Assembly: GCA_002286855.1 (NCBI GenBank)
Contig: NRSV01000139.1
Span: 2,866 to 34,719 of the forward strand
Direction: 5' to 3'
Source: Bipolaris cookei
Lineage: Eukaryota; Ascomycota; Dothideomycetes; Pleosporales; Pleosporaceae
DNA: 31,854 nucleotides
Part shown: piece by piece, positions 20,711 to 30,263 of the stretch
How positions within the stretch are numbered: position 1 is the stretch's first letter
Layout: each line of letters opens with the position of its first letter
Notes under the pieces: generated by a model
Databases searched by the model: none
Told to the model about the DNA's origin: nothing
What the model saw: only the letters and a program-made list of their open reading frames with translations
Position numbers and translations under genes: made by a program

Positions 20711-21272
20711 AAATGTCTGTTCTTTCATGTAGAAAATAAGCGCGACAGTCTATGTTGGCAATTCTATAATTTGACCCAATTGGACAGTTGTTAACTAGAT
20801 CAGCGGGTACTATCGGGACGGTGCATCTAGGAAGTCCGAAAAGTGGTTAGGTTACTCCGGACCAATGGCTTGGCTTGTTCATGTAGACTAAATTGGTAAG
20901 TCTTGCGCCAGCCGCGACTACCACTCCTTTCGGACCGACTATTGAATGTGTACCATTTTGCGACACTCTGATGCGCAGATAGTACATATGTGTATATGCA
21001 TCCCATTTGCTGATCGTTCTCCATCCTGCTTCATTCCTACCTTCAGCTGCCTTCGCCAGTATTCAGTTCTTAGATCAATCAACTTCTCGCGCTGAACGAT
21101 CCGCGAGACTAGGTCTTGCAACGAGACACGCCCAAATAGTTGGCGCATCCAACAAACTTCTCATCCTACACAGCTTGCTGTGTCATAGGGTCATACAATC
21201 TGGGTTTTGGTCCACACAGTCTTACTGAAACCATCTCTTTGCCCGTGATCGCTAAACTTCTGGACTCCAAAA
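20711..21272. promoter_or_regulatory. Intergenic region and promoter of the cipB-type reductase
   Basis: 562 bp between two genes on the same strand. It has ACTCCG at 20854-20859 (GTTACTCCGGACC) and a related ACTCC...CGGACC arrangement near 20922-20936. No open frame here has family features. Confidence 0.45.
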
Positions 21273-22385
21273 ATGGCACCCACCAACAGAGCCGCTTGGC
21301 TTGCGGGCAAACAAGTGTTTCCGTTGCATGTTGGCGAAGCACCCTATACACCACCCGGATCGAACGAGGTAGTTGTCAAATCAGCAGCTATCGCTATAAA
21401 TCCTGTCGAGGCCATGAAGCAAGCCATGGGCGACAACATGATGCCCTGGATAAAATATCCCTTTATCCTCGGCCACGACGTAGCAGGCGAGGTAGTCGAG
21501 GTTGGATCCAAAGTCACACGCTTCCACCCCGGCGACCGCGTACTCGGTGACGCCGTGAGCATCGACCAACGAAGCAACCGTTCCTGTGAAGGCGCATTTC
21601 AGGAATATGTTGTGCTACGCGAAAACCTCGTTTCCCCAATACCGGATAGCCTTAGCTATGAACATGCATGTGTGCTCCCACTCGCCCTCTCGACGGCTGC
21701 ATGCGCATTGTACATGAAAGACTACCTGGCGCTCGACTTGCCTTCACTCAAGTCTGAAAATAAGGGCAAAACCGTACTGATATGGGGCGGTTCAACAAGT
21801 GTTGGCGCCAACGCTATTCAGCTTGCTACTGCTTCTGGATACGAAATTATCACCACTGCGTCGCCCAAGAACTTCAACTTCGTCAAGAACCTGGGCGCGA
21901 CCCACGTTTTCGACTACCACAGTCCGACAGCGGTTCAAGATATCATTGGCGTGCTCAAGGGATCAGAGTTGGCTGGTAGCGTTGCTATCGGCGATGAATC
22001 CATGGAAGCCTGCATCAAGGTTGTGGCTGCTTCATCCGGAGTCAAGTTCATCGCACAAGCATCTCTTCCTATGCCCAGTCAGATCCCTCCCACAGGGTTG
22101 AACATGGTGTCGTTTATCGCGCGTTTCCTTTGGTTCAAGGTTTCGACCATGGTAAACTGTAAAGTCAAGGGCATCGGCTACAAATTCATTTGGGGAGATG
22201 ATGTCATGGAGAATGAAGTCGGAAGTGCCATATACGAGCATTTCCTACCTGGCGCATTGGCGGCAGGAAAATATAAGTGTGCTCCTGAACCCTTGGTTGT
22301 CGGCAAGGGATTGGATCAGATTCAGGAAGCGTTGGAGCGCATCAAGAAGGGTGTTTCGGCTCAGAAGTTGATTGTGGTGATTTAG
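21273..22385 (+). CDS. Medium-chain dehydrogenase/reductase, cipB/ToxD-like (enoyl-reductase type)
   Basis: A single exon of 370 residues. The N-terminal GroES-like domain contains GHDVAGEV (G67-H68-D69). The Rossmann domain has WGGSTSVG (171-178), the NADPH-binding glycine motif. The opening MAPTNRAAW and APYTPPG pattern resembles fungal proteins annotated as zinc-binding alcohol dehydrogenase cipB and, more broadly, the ToxD/trans-acting enoyl reductases. The cysteine cluster of the structural zinc site is not seen, so it is probably a zinc-independent NADPH reductase. In fungal clusters such enzymes reduce C=C or C=O bonds, sometimes as partners of a PKS. No PKS is in this window, so the partner is unknown. 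Confidence 0.9.
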   Translation: MAPTNRAAWLAGKQVFPLHVGEAPYTPPGSNEVVVKSAAIAINPVEAMKQAMGDNMMPWIKYPFILGHDVAGEVVEVGSKVTRFHPGDRVLGDAVSIDQRSNRSCEGAFQEYVVLRENLVSPIPDSLSYEHACVLPLALSTAACALYMKDYLALDLPSLKSENKGKTVLIWGGSTSVGANAIQLATASGYEIITTASPKNFNFVKNLGATHVFDYHSPTAVQDIIGVLKGSELAGSVAIGDESMEACIKVVAASSGVKFIAQASLPMPSQIPPTGLNMVSFIARFLWFKVSTMVNCKVKGIGYKFIWGDDVMENEVGSAIYEHFLPGALAAGKYKCAPEPLVVGKGLDQIQEALERIKKGVSAQKLIVVI

Positions 22386-23349
22386 GACGACTATTCACAT
22401 ACTGCTTTTATGTATTGCGTCTAGCATTCTTATTGACCATGTGCATTAATGTTTTTCATTCTTCCAATCTAAGAACAAGTACTTACGAAAAATCTAGATT
22501 AGAGCCACGTATAGTCATAAATGCCATCAGCTATTGATCAAAAAACTGGATGTCAGGTTGTTGTCTTGACGTTTAAATGAAAGTCACCAACATGAAGCTA
22601 ATTGACGCCTCAATGTGATCGTGATGATGAATTGAACCACGGATCTCTCTGATAGGAATTTTGAGAAATTAGCGACTGTTGGCTTCACCTGGCAAGTCTT
22701 GAGTGCTCGACTGACATCGTAGCTACACCAATATGATCGTTCAACTTGCACAGTTGCTTCATGTACAGTATAGATTTTTGTGTCATATCACTTTTTGTAT
22801 GTGAAAAGTACTTTAAAACCTATTCAATATGCCATGGAATGAGTTCATGTTTGCAACTTTGTAGCGATTACACACCACTGACTGAGAAGGAGTATCTAAC
22901 TATTGGCAACACTAGCCTGCTTAGGTATGGCCCAGTGAAACATTTAGTCTACCCGTCAATTAGTGCAAAGCTGCCCGGGGCTTGGCACCATGCACCACTT
23001 CGTTTTCAGTAGAGTTGATTGTCCGTAAGAGGTCGACTGAATGTGTATCCGTAAATCATTCCGAACGGCCATCAAGGATGATGCGTGTTTGCACACGTCC
23101 CCAGTATCCACATCAGATTTTGCGCTTCAGATCGCAGATTATATCCAACATGCTCCGTTGAGTAAACTATGAACCTCCGAGTAACTCCGGCCGAGTTGAG
23201 AAACTCCGTGTCCACCGCCCTGTCAATCGGATGTAAGATATATATATTTACCGAGTGAGCAAATGTCAGACGGTATCCAACCCACGCTTACATCTTCTAT
23301 TCCCGATTACCAACCAAAGAACATCTCCAATCACTTATCTTTGCCCACC
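22386..23349. promoter_or_regulatory. Gene-free region with promoter of the unrecognised protein
   Basis: The first 700 bp are AT-rich and without a supported gene. Near the end ACTCCG occurs at 23184-23189 and 23203-23208, next to CCTCCGAG and CGGCCGAG. A TATA box (TATATATATT, about 23239-23248) lies about 100 bp before ATG 23350. A transcript would begin close to 23265-23280, which argues against the upstream in-frame ATG at 23263. Confidence 0.5.
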
Positions 23350-24078
23350 ATGACTAGCACTCACGGATACGGATACGACTTTCCCGAGACTCCCCCAAAC
23401 CCCACCACTGGCAGGATTGCTGTGGCACCTGTACACCATGAGCCTCCGCCACCAGCTACGGTGCAACAACTCTCCCGTTTCGGTCCCCGCTGGAACATTC
23501 GAGATGTGTGCCAGCAAATTGCCCAGTACACGCTAGAGATGGGTATTGTTGAAGGCACAACCGACGAGTGGCAGCGGACTCAAGATCCCGAAGCCGATTT
23601 CACTTTCCACTGCGCCCTCGACATTATGGCTGCATCTCTCTTCCGCGCAAAGCAACTCGTCCTCCGCCATCGCCGCGGTTTCAGCGAGGCTGAGTCGGTC
23701 CTCATCGGAAAGGAAATCAAGAACGTCGACTGGGGCATGACGCACTTGCTCTACAGCTTCGTCGCCATCAGGCACTTGGAAACGCCCACCATGGCCTGGA
23801 ATGTCGGCACCGGTATCGAGAGGCATTTCTTCCTCTTCGAGACCTTCCAGGCTGCTCTTGAGGGCAAACTTGTTGGCGAGGGCAAGGAGGAGGCCGACAA
23901 ATATTTTGCTAAGACGAACAAGTACTTTGAGGAGGTCATCATTCTGTTCAAGGGACCACCAGGCAGCAAGAAGCCCGAGGAGGATCCTTCCCTTGGAACT
24001 TTTGCCGAGATCAACGAGCCTCTCCCTGCTGGCTCTGCTGCTGCCCAGCCTGCAGAGCCCGAGAAGGTTGCAAACTAG
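23350..24078 (+). CDS. Unrecognised protein of about 242 residues
   Basis: A single exon. I choose ATG 23350 (CACCATGAC, good fungal context, downstream of a TATA box); an in-frame ATG at 23263 would add 29 residues. I recognise no family. It is soluble, with a Pro-rich N-terminus, a central region rich in Trp, His and hydrophobic residues (about 45-190) that could be a helical fold, and a low-complexity Ala/Pro/Glu tail. Codon use is GC-biased at third positions, as in a real gene, and the frame is clean. It lies between the cipB-type reductase and the regulator, converging on the latter with stops 35 bp apart. Its promoter has two ACTCCG motifs, so a role in the same pathway is likely but undefined. 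Confidence 0.75.
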   Translation: MTSTHGYGYDFPETPPNPTTGRIAVAPVHHEPPPPATVQQLSRFGPRWNIRDVCQQIAQYTLEMGIVEGTTDEWQRTQDPEADFTFHCALDIMAASLFRAKQLVLRHRRGFSEAESVLIGKEIKNVDWGMTHLLYSFVAIRHLETPTMAWNVGTGIERHFFLFETFQAALEGKLVGEGKEEADKYFAKTNKYFEEVIILFKGPPGSKKPEEDPSLGTFAEINEPLPAGSAAAQPAEPEKVAN

Positions 24079-24113
24079 AGATGGTGAAACATGTATCAAT
24101 ATTCATATTCTAT

Positions 24114-26032
24114 TTAGTCAACTATTCTTAGTCTATCTACACATTCTTGTGCAATGACGTTTACTGGGCTTAGGGCTTGTAGCACAGTTTGCAGCGTTAG
24201 GCGCATTTCGAAAGTGGGATCGAGGTGATGGTTGGAAATGAGGAAGTCTCCACAGAAGTGGAGAAGTACTGGAGTAAATGGATGGATCTTGGTTTTTAGT
24301 TAGCAATGAAACTGGACATTTAAAAAAATTGGAATTATGTTTACCTTGAAGTAGCTGAGTTCAACCAAAGCCTTGGACATCATGATCATTTGGTGCGCTG
24401 CCGCCATCGCTCTCTTTTCGCATTCGCCAATGACATCGCTGCCGTCATTTGTGCCCCATGGCACTATCTGACTAGATTTGAATAACATGAGGCTTGATGC
24501 TTGGGCGGCCAGAACTGTGAAATATGCCATTGGATCTTGGAAAATCAACGCGTATGGGTCGTCGAGAGACATGCCTTGAAGAGCTTGTTCCAGTCTCGCG
24601 TCCAGTTGTTGTTGCCTATCCCAGAACCCAAGCGAGATCAAGCCTTGCGCGTGCTCGACAACGCCTTGTTGCTGATGCGACAACAACTGTCCGCATATCG
24701 CGACGAGTTGGATCGAATCTGTGAATGTGGATGGAATCTTGGATTCGGATACCAGTAGCGGGCTGGGTAGGAAATCCATGACGGTGGGCTCGTCGGATTG
24801 GAATTCCTTTTCCGGGCAGGGCAGCCGGGTGAGGATCTTCGATTCGGGTTAGAACAAGAGTTCGCTTGCGTGAGGACGGGAGATCGACTTACGGTATGCT
24901 GATCAAACGTAACCGGTAGCCGGTCCAATAGGCTAATGATTCGATCAATGGTATAAGCCATCCAAAAGGTTCTCCTTCGCTCTTCGATTTCGACAAAGGT
25001 GAGGTTTTGGAGTAATAACGATGCGACACCATCACGTCCGTCGATGTTGTGGAGTTTCATGAGCATAGCGAAGCGGAAGCACTTGCCTGCACTCATCCAT
25101 GCTTTTCTGTAGCCTACACGCATAAATTCATAGATGGTAAGCAAAGCCCGGGCCTGCACTTGCTCTAATCGCATGCACTCGGCGTTGAGATATCGTTGCT
25201 CTAGGTTCTCGATCATACGATGTGTGTGCGCGTACAAGTCGTCTTGAATGTGTTGGAACTGACTCGAGGTGGACACTGCGAGGGTCCACATGGCATGCTG
25301 CAGACAGTAAAAGGCCTCATCTTCTTGTTCATAATGCGATCGCCGGGCTCGCACAAAGTAGTGTCGCTTGTTGAGAATTGGGAAGAAGCTGTGAATCCGG
25401 TCGAAATATAGATGGCTTCTGCAATGTGCATTCTGATTAGCAAAAGCTGGGGTTTTGACTAGGAAGCGATCAGAGCGTACAGATCTGAGCGCATAGGCTC
25501 GGAGATAAAATCGACTGGGGACAGTCTCATGATTGGAAGTGTCATGGCCGAGTTCAGCTGGTAAAAGACGGAATCGACTTCAAAATTATGTGCCAAGTCA
25601 CTGCTCCAGGCTTCTTTTTCGAAGAAGTCGCGAGCATCTTGGGGGATAAGGTCCGAGAGTGCCTTCTGGTCTGGAGTAGCGAAAGTTTCCAGCTCATCAG
25701 GAGGACGTGTAAAATCGTCGTCGGTGGTATCCTCGGACGTTCTGTCGCTGCTCAAGCGACGTTCAAGGGCAACTATTGGAAGGATGTTAACGTGATGACG
25801 TATTTGGAAATGTGACGCAAAAATTACCTATTCGAGACTGGAGGGCGCGAAGATGTCCTCTTTTGGGACCACGAGGCTGACGGGTTGTGGTAGTTACACA
25901 GGTTGTGGCAGAATCGCGACAAACGCCACATTGTGGCTGAACTCTGTCGCATCGAAGCTTTCGTCTACGGCACTCATCGCATGCGAGACCAGGCAATTGA
26001 CGTGACCGTTGGGTAGTGGGGGGTGAAGCCAT
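24114..26032 (-). CDS. Zn2Cys6 transcription factor with fungal-specific middle domain
   Basis: Five exons on the - strand: 26032-25828, 25772-25481, 25418-24893, 24836-24345 and 24287-24114. They sum to 1,689 nt (562 residues) in one frame, with introns of 55-62 bp. The zinc cluster is C18-x2-C21-x6-C28-x6-C35-x2-C38-x6-C45, followed by a basic linker and a short coiled coil (LQSRIVALERRL) for dimerisation. The fungal TF domain starts around LYFDRIHSFFPILNKR and includes ERRRTFWMAYTIDR; the C-terminus has IHPFTPVLLHFCGDFL. It is the only pathway-type regulator here and the natural candidate to bind the ACTCCG sites in the neighbouring promoters. No ACTCCG was seen close upstream of its own start, so it may not be autoregulated. 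The start ATG 26032 is the only one that keeps the finger near the N-terminus. Confidence 0.9.
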
Positions 26033-28437
26033 GGTAGAGGGGTATATTTTGTTCTTCCTTTCTTACTTGTCAAAATACAAATGCAAAGAGAATGTACGAC
26101 TTGGTTGCTTGAATTTCGTGGTGTTATATGAAGCATATGCAGGCAACGTGGGCAGCTACATGACCAGATGGGCAGAAGGGTCATGAAATACAAGCTTATG
26201 CTTAAGCTTTCATCGGCTAGTGGGATGTGAATCCACGGTAGCATTCAACAATATAATGCAAGTTGGACGTCAAGGAGGCCAAGATGACTCCTATAGTGTG
26301 TCCAAGACGTTTAGCTAATAACTAAGAAACAAGGGAGGATGGCAGAATGGGTCGGCAGTTAGTCGCAGGCAACAAAATACGTTTGTTACAACGTTTCTGA
26401 TAGGTCTCGGTGTTGTTTTTTGCTAGTATACAAGGTTATCATTCGGCTTATTTGCTCCACTAGCCGCTGAATGTGTACTCTTTTAGAAGAGGTTGCGAGA
26501 CACGGCGAAAATAGAGCCGTAAACTAAAGAGCCAACGCAAGTGGAGCACTAGCGATACTAAGTGTGAAGGGTGCTTGGCACAAAGGGTAACGAGGTGGCT
26601 TTGGGACGGCTACTAGAGGGATGGCGTGCAGAGAGGTACGTGTGCATATAGACATGGTGGCTATGGGACGCAATGTGACGAAAAGGGCATGGCATGACTG
26701 GCTTCGGTGTTTTCAAAATAGCTTGACAAAATAAAGCAAAGAGGGTTATGCTACTCATGGCGGCTGTCCATTGGCTATGGGCCATGGCTACCTGTACGTT
26801 AGGCTGGGGTTCCCTGCATCTAACTAGTGTACATGCTTAAGTACTGATCCCTGTACTGCCGTATGTGTTTCATGAATCAAGAGAAAATAGGGAGAGAGAG
26901 GGAAAGAAGGGCTAGCAATGCGATGAATGGCTCCGACATCTGGATCACTGGGCAAAGAGGGCCAGTGAGTGCGTCGGTAGTGCCGAGGGGTCTGATGCTA
27001 ATGCGCCGCGCAGCTCTGTGATTGGATATGATGGGTATACGTACGTACAAACGTCCGATGGAGACGGAGGGTGAAGCAAGGCGGCCTTTCAGGTCTGTCA
27101 CAGGGTAATGAAAGGACGACATGGCAATCGCCGTTAGGAGGTACGAGGTAGGATGTGGTACGTACACGGCAGTACTATGTACATCAAGCCAGCATAACAA
27201 GAGTAAGACCTCAGTCTCCACCCTCCGGCCGGACTATCCCATCGGCCCGCGGCAGAACATGAAGCGGTCACCCACTGGTGCATTTCCTAATATAGGGCGA
27301 TCTACGTTATGCTAGACCAGAATGAAACTTGATGTGGGCGCTGCCAGGCTCTTGGAGTCGGATTCCACGCGCTTGGCATGGGGTGACTTGCACAACCACG
27401 TGGATAAACTAATAACATTCACTGCTTGGCTGCCATACCCTGCCAAACCACGAAGCTTCGGTCCCAGACCCGCCAACAATTCCCCCCTCCCCCCCAGCCG
27501 AACGACCTGTTCGCTCCGTGTTTCTTTTCTAAACGGCTCACGCCCTGCTCATCAATCCATCGCGCCAATTGCACCGACCGGCCGCCCTCCAGGGCTGATG
27601 TAAGTCATATATCTGACTCCTGCAAGGAAACCAAGCCACAACTGCTTATTTTTTGCGACCCGACAAAACCTCAAAGTTCGAACGGCCGTCCGACACTCCA
27701 GCTGAACAATCGTCCTAGTTTCAAACTGGTAGGGGTTTCCGCCACAGACCCGCTCGGCATCTCGAGCTGGTCATGATGCGACACGGTACATATCATTTCA
27801 GCTGCCTCCACACACTCTCCACCAAGCATCCTTCATGATAAGAGATCCCACCTATCAACCACCGGCACCGCGTGCGGCTGCCCACAGCTTGGCTCGGAGA
27901 CTGATAACAACGTCTACAATCATGAGTAGCTGTCTTCTTGCCAAGTCCTTTAACAGATATACACATTAGGTCATTCCACAAACCGGACGATTATACAAAC
28001 CGGGCTATTGGTCCGGCCCACTATTCTATGCCACGAATCGAATGATTCCAGATCGAGCTCCTATATCTGCGCCGTTAAGCATGTCATCTTAACCAATCAC
28101 ATTTCCCGTATCTGCACAGTACCTTCCGAAATAAAGGATCCAAATCGGATACCTTTACATACCGGCCCGAGTGCTCCAATCTTGTCATACTATTTCTTAG
28201 TTCTTGGCGGACCCTAATCTTGATCTTCCAAGCTATATCTCGATGGCCACTACAAATGTAATTTTAAAGCAGCTTATGCGGAGTCGATTAGCCACTTGCT
28301 ACTCGCAATCGCTACTCTAAACGGCTTTTTCTCGACTATCAAACTGCAGTATACCCTGCGATCACATGATTTGTCTTCTGATCGTCACATGTCTTGTCTA
28401 CATAAGAGTTGTGATCTGACCTTTTTCTAGATTTTAC
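26033..28437. other. 2.4-kb region without a supported gene
   Basis: It contains the 5' region of the transcription factor and then sequence of mixed composition with only short open frames (all under about 120 codons), none with family features, intron pattern or codon bias. Small low-complexity tracts occur (for example GGGAGAGAGAGGG near 26890 and a C-run near 27482). One CGGAGT is at 28279-28284. I see no transposon ends until TA 28438. Confidence 0.55.
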
Positions 28438-28439
28438 TA

Positions 28440-30263
28440 ATGTACATCACGGGTTCGTTGCCCACTTTTGCCAAGCCGGCACCAAAGCCACCACCTCATG
28501 GCGCAGAATATCCCATTTTGGCCCTATATTATGCAATACGACACAGGATGTCATTCGAAGGCTACTTCTGCTCCTTGCTTACACGTTCGTGCGTTATGCC
28601 CAGTCATATTGCACCGTCTACACCGTCGTTGAGATGGTTCACCCACTTCAGCGCCTACCCGCCCATTTGACTTCTTCCTATTACTACGCGCACCAAAGTC
28701 AGTAAGAGCGGCCAACCGCGCCCCATCTTCAACTCTCAAGGTCCCTTCTGCCTGAATTCGCTTTCTTTTGTGCGACTTTCGTCGCGTTGCGGCTTCATTT
28801 GCTGCCTTAAGCTCAGCTATCTCCCGTTGCGCCAACGCCAGCTTGTGCGCTATAATTGCTGCCCCCTTTGAGACCTTCTCAATGGACTCCACCATTGAAC
28901 TTAGTGAGCTGTCTATATGTCTCTGAATCCTTGTCTTCGCAAGCGTCGATTGCGAACCTAATTCAATAGTATTGCTTGGAGTTTGCGACTGCCAGGGCTC
29001 ATTGTTGGGTAGTGGTGGCGATAGAGTACACAACTGCACATCAAGGGCTGAAATAACCCGTTCTGGGTTAAATGGGACCCACCCAGCGCCTCGAAACACT
29101 CCTTGGATATTACTGGGAGTAATTTAGCTGTCAAAGGTGCGCTTAAAGTAAGGTAGGAATTCTTATTTTGTGATGCGGTTGATCTGGCTGCGCATGAGCG
29201 CTTCGACTTGGCATCCATATGCCTGCTTCAAAGAGACAAAATAGCCCACATCAAGTGGCTGTAAGAGGTGAGACGGGTGCGGAGGCATACAAAGAGTAAC
29301 AATATTGTTATATTTGGAGTAGTTTTGGAAATCTAGCGAGTTATGGCTCTCATGGCCGTCAATAATGAGCAGGCGGTGGCTGCCTACCACCCTCTTTTTA
29401 GTATGCTCATTAAAGTGCTGCAACTACTGTAGACTAAGTTCATTGGTCGTCGGACCATTCTCAGAGACCCCAAGAACCCATTTCCGGGGTAAACCACCAT
29501 GTTTATACCAGCTTGAGAGGTGGTGGCGCTCCTTGAGAATAATGAAAGATGGAATGGCCCACCCTGTCGCATTGATGCCTTGGATGACCGTTACCCACTC
29601 CCTATTGCCTGGCTGAATTGTCTTTGGCCATCCTCGTCTCTCTGAAGCCGTAACAACTGCTCCAGCTGTTATCTGGTCCATCATGAAGCCTGTCTCATGA
29701 AAGTTATACTTGTCTTCATCCTAGATGCCATACTTGACCTCCATGTTGGCTACTAGGCCAAGCCAGTCTTGAATAGCCTTAGAACCTCTGCAGAGGGCTC
29801 TTCTGTAGTCTTAATTGCAATTAAAACACGTTTTGAGCTCAGGGCAGTGCTTGACGAGCGTACTGGGCCAGTTTTGTCCAACCTGGCCCAGATTGCGCTC
29901 AGCGCGCAAAAAATTGGCCATATTAGCCATGTCTATGAGCCTACGGGGAATCCATGCGCAACAAGCTTAAGTGTATGGTTAACAACCGCCTCCTCAAAAT
30001 TAGTTAGGTTCATTGTTTTAGGCCAGCAATCTGTCTGTGAAGCTCTTCCAGCGCGTCGATTGCCTAGCGTCCTACAAGTAACCTTAAAGATAGCTGCTGC
30101 GCGTCGCTCTGATAGATTCGTATCTTGTTTGAGAGCTTGAAGAGCAAGCTGTATTTGACGTTCAGTAGAAGGCTGTAAGTACTATTGTTGTTGTCGCGAC
30201 ATTAGGGGATAGTAGGTGTTTTGGTGGGGGCTTGGCAAAAGTGGGCAACGAACCCGTGAGGTA
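28440..30263 (-). mobile_element. TnE: pogo-type transposon of the TnC family, right end cut by TnG
   Basis: The left end starts ATGTACATCACGGGTTCG after TA 28438-28439. The right end reads, on the - strand, TACCTCACGGGTTCGTTGCC and is interrupted at TA 30262-30263 inside the terminal repeat by the next element. The inner repeats match over about 45 bp (TCACGGGTTCGTTGCCCACT). End structure and transposase are those of TnC. Confidence 0.83.
28551..30202 (-). pseudogene. TnE transposase, heavily decayed, zinc knuckle retained
   Basis: From ATG 30202 it follows the TnC transposase but with many in-frame stops (for example an early TAG where Gln is expected, one after ITK, one after LSLQ where TnC has Trp) and shifts in the N-terminal third. 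The first catalytic Asp is replaced: NFHETGF instead of NFDETGF. LLIDGHESH and LLQPLDVG are kept. It still has the 40-residue DNA-binding segment missing from TnC. The C-terminus ends with CRRCNMTGHNARTC, a CX2CX4HX4C knuckle. It is inactive. Confidence 0.87.

Noticed and set aside
23533..24099. 188-codon frame on the - strand opposite the unrecognised protein
   Set aside because: An antisense shadow of a GC-rich gene; promoter elements and start context favour the + strand.
27322..27776. Overlapping frames of 93 and 116 codons
   Set aside because: Pro/Arg/Ser-rich, no start context, no motif, no intron pattern; they look like random frames in GC-rich intergenic DNA.
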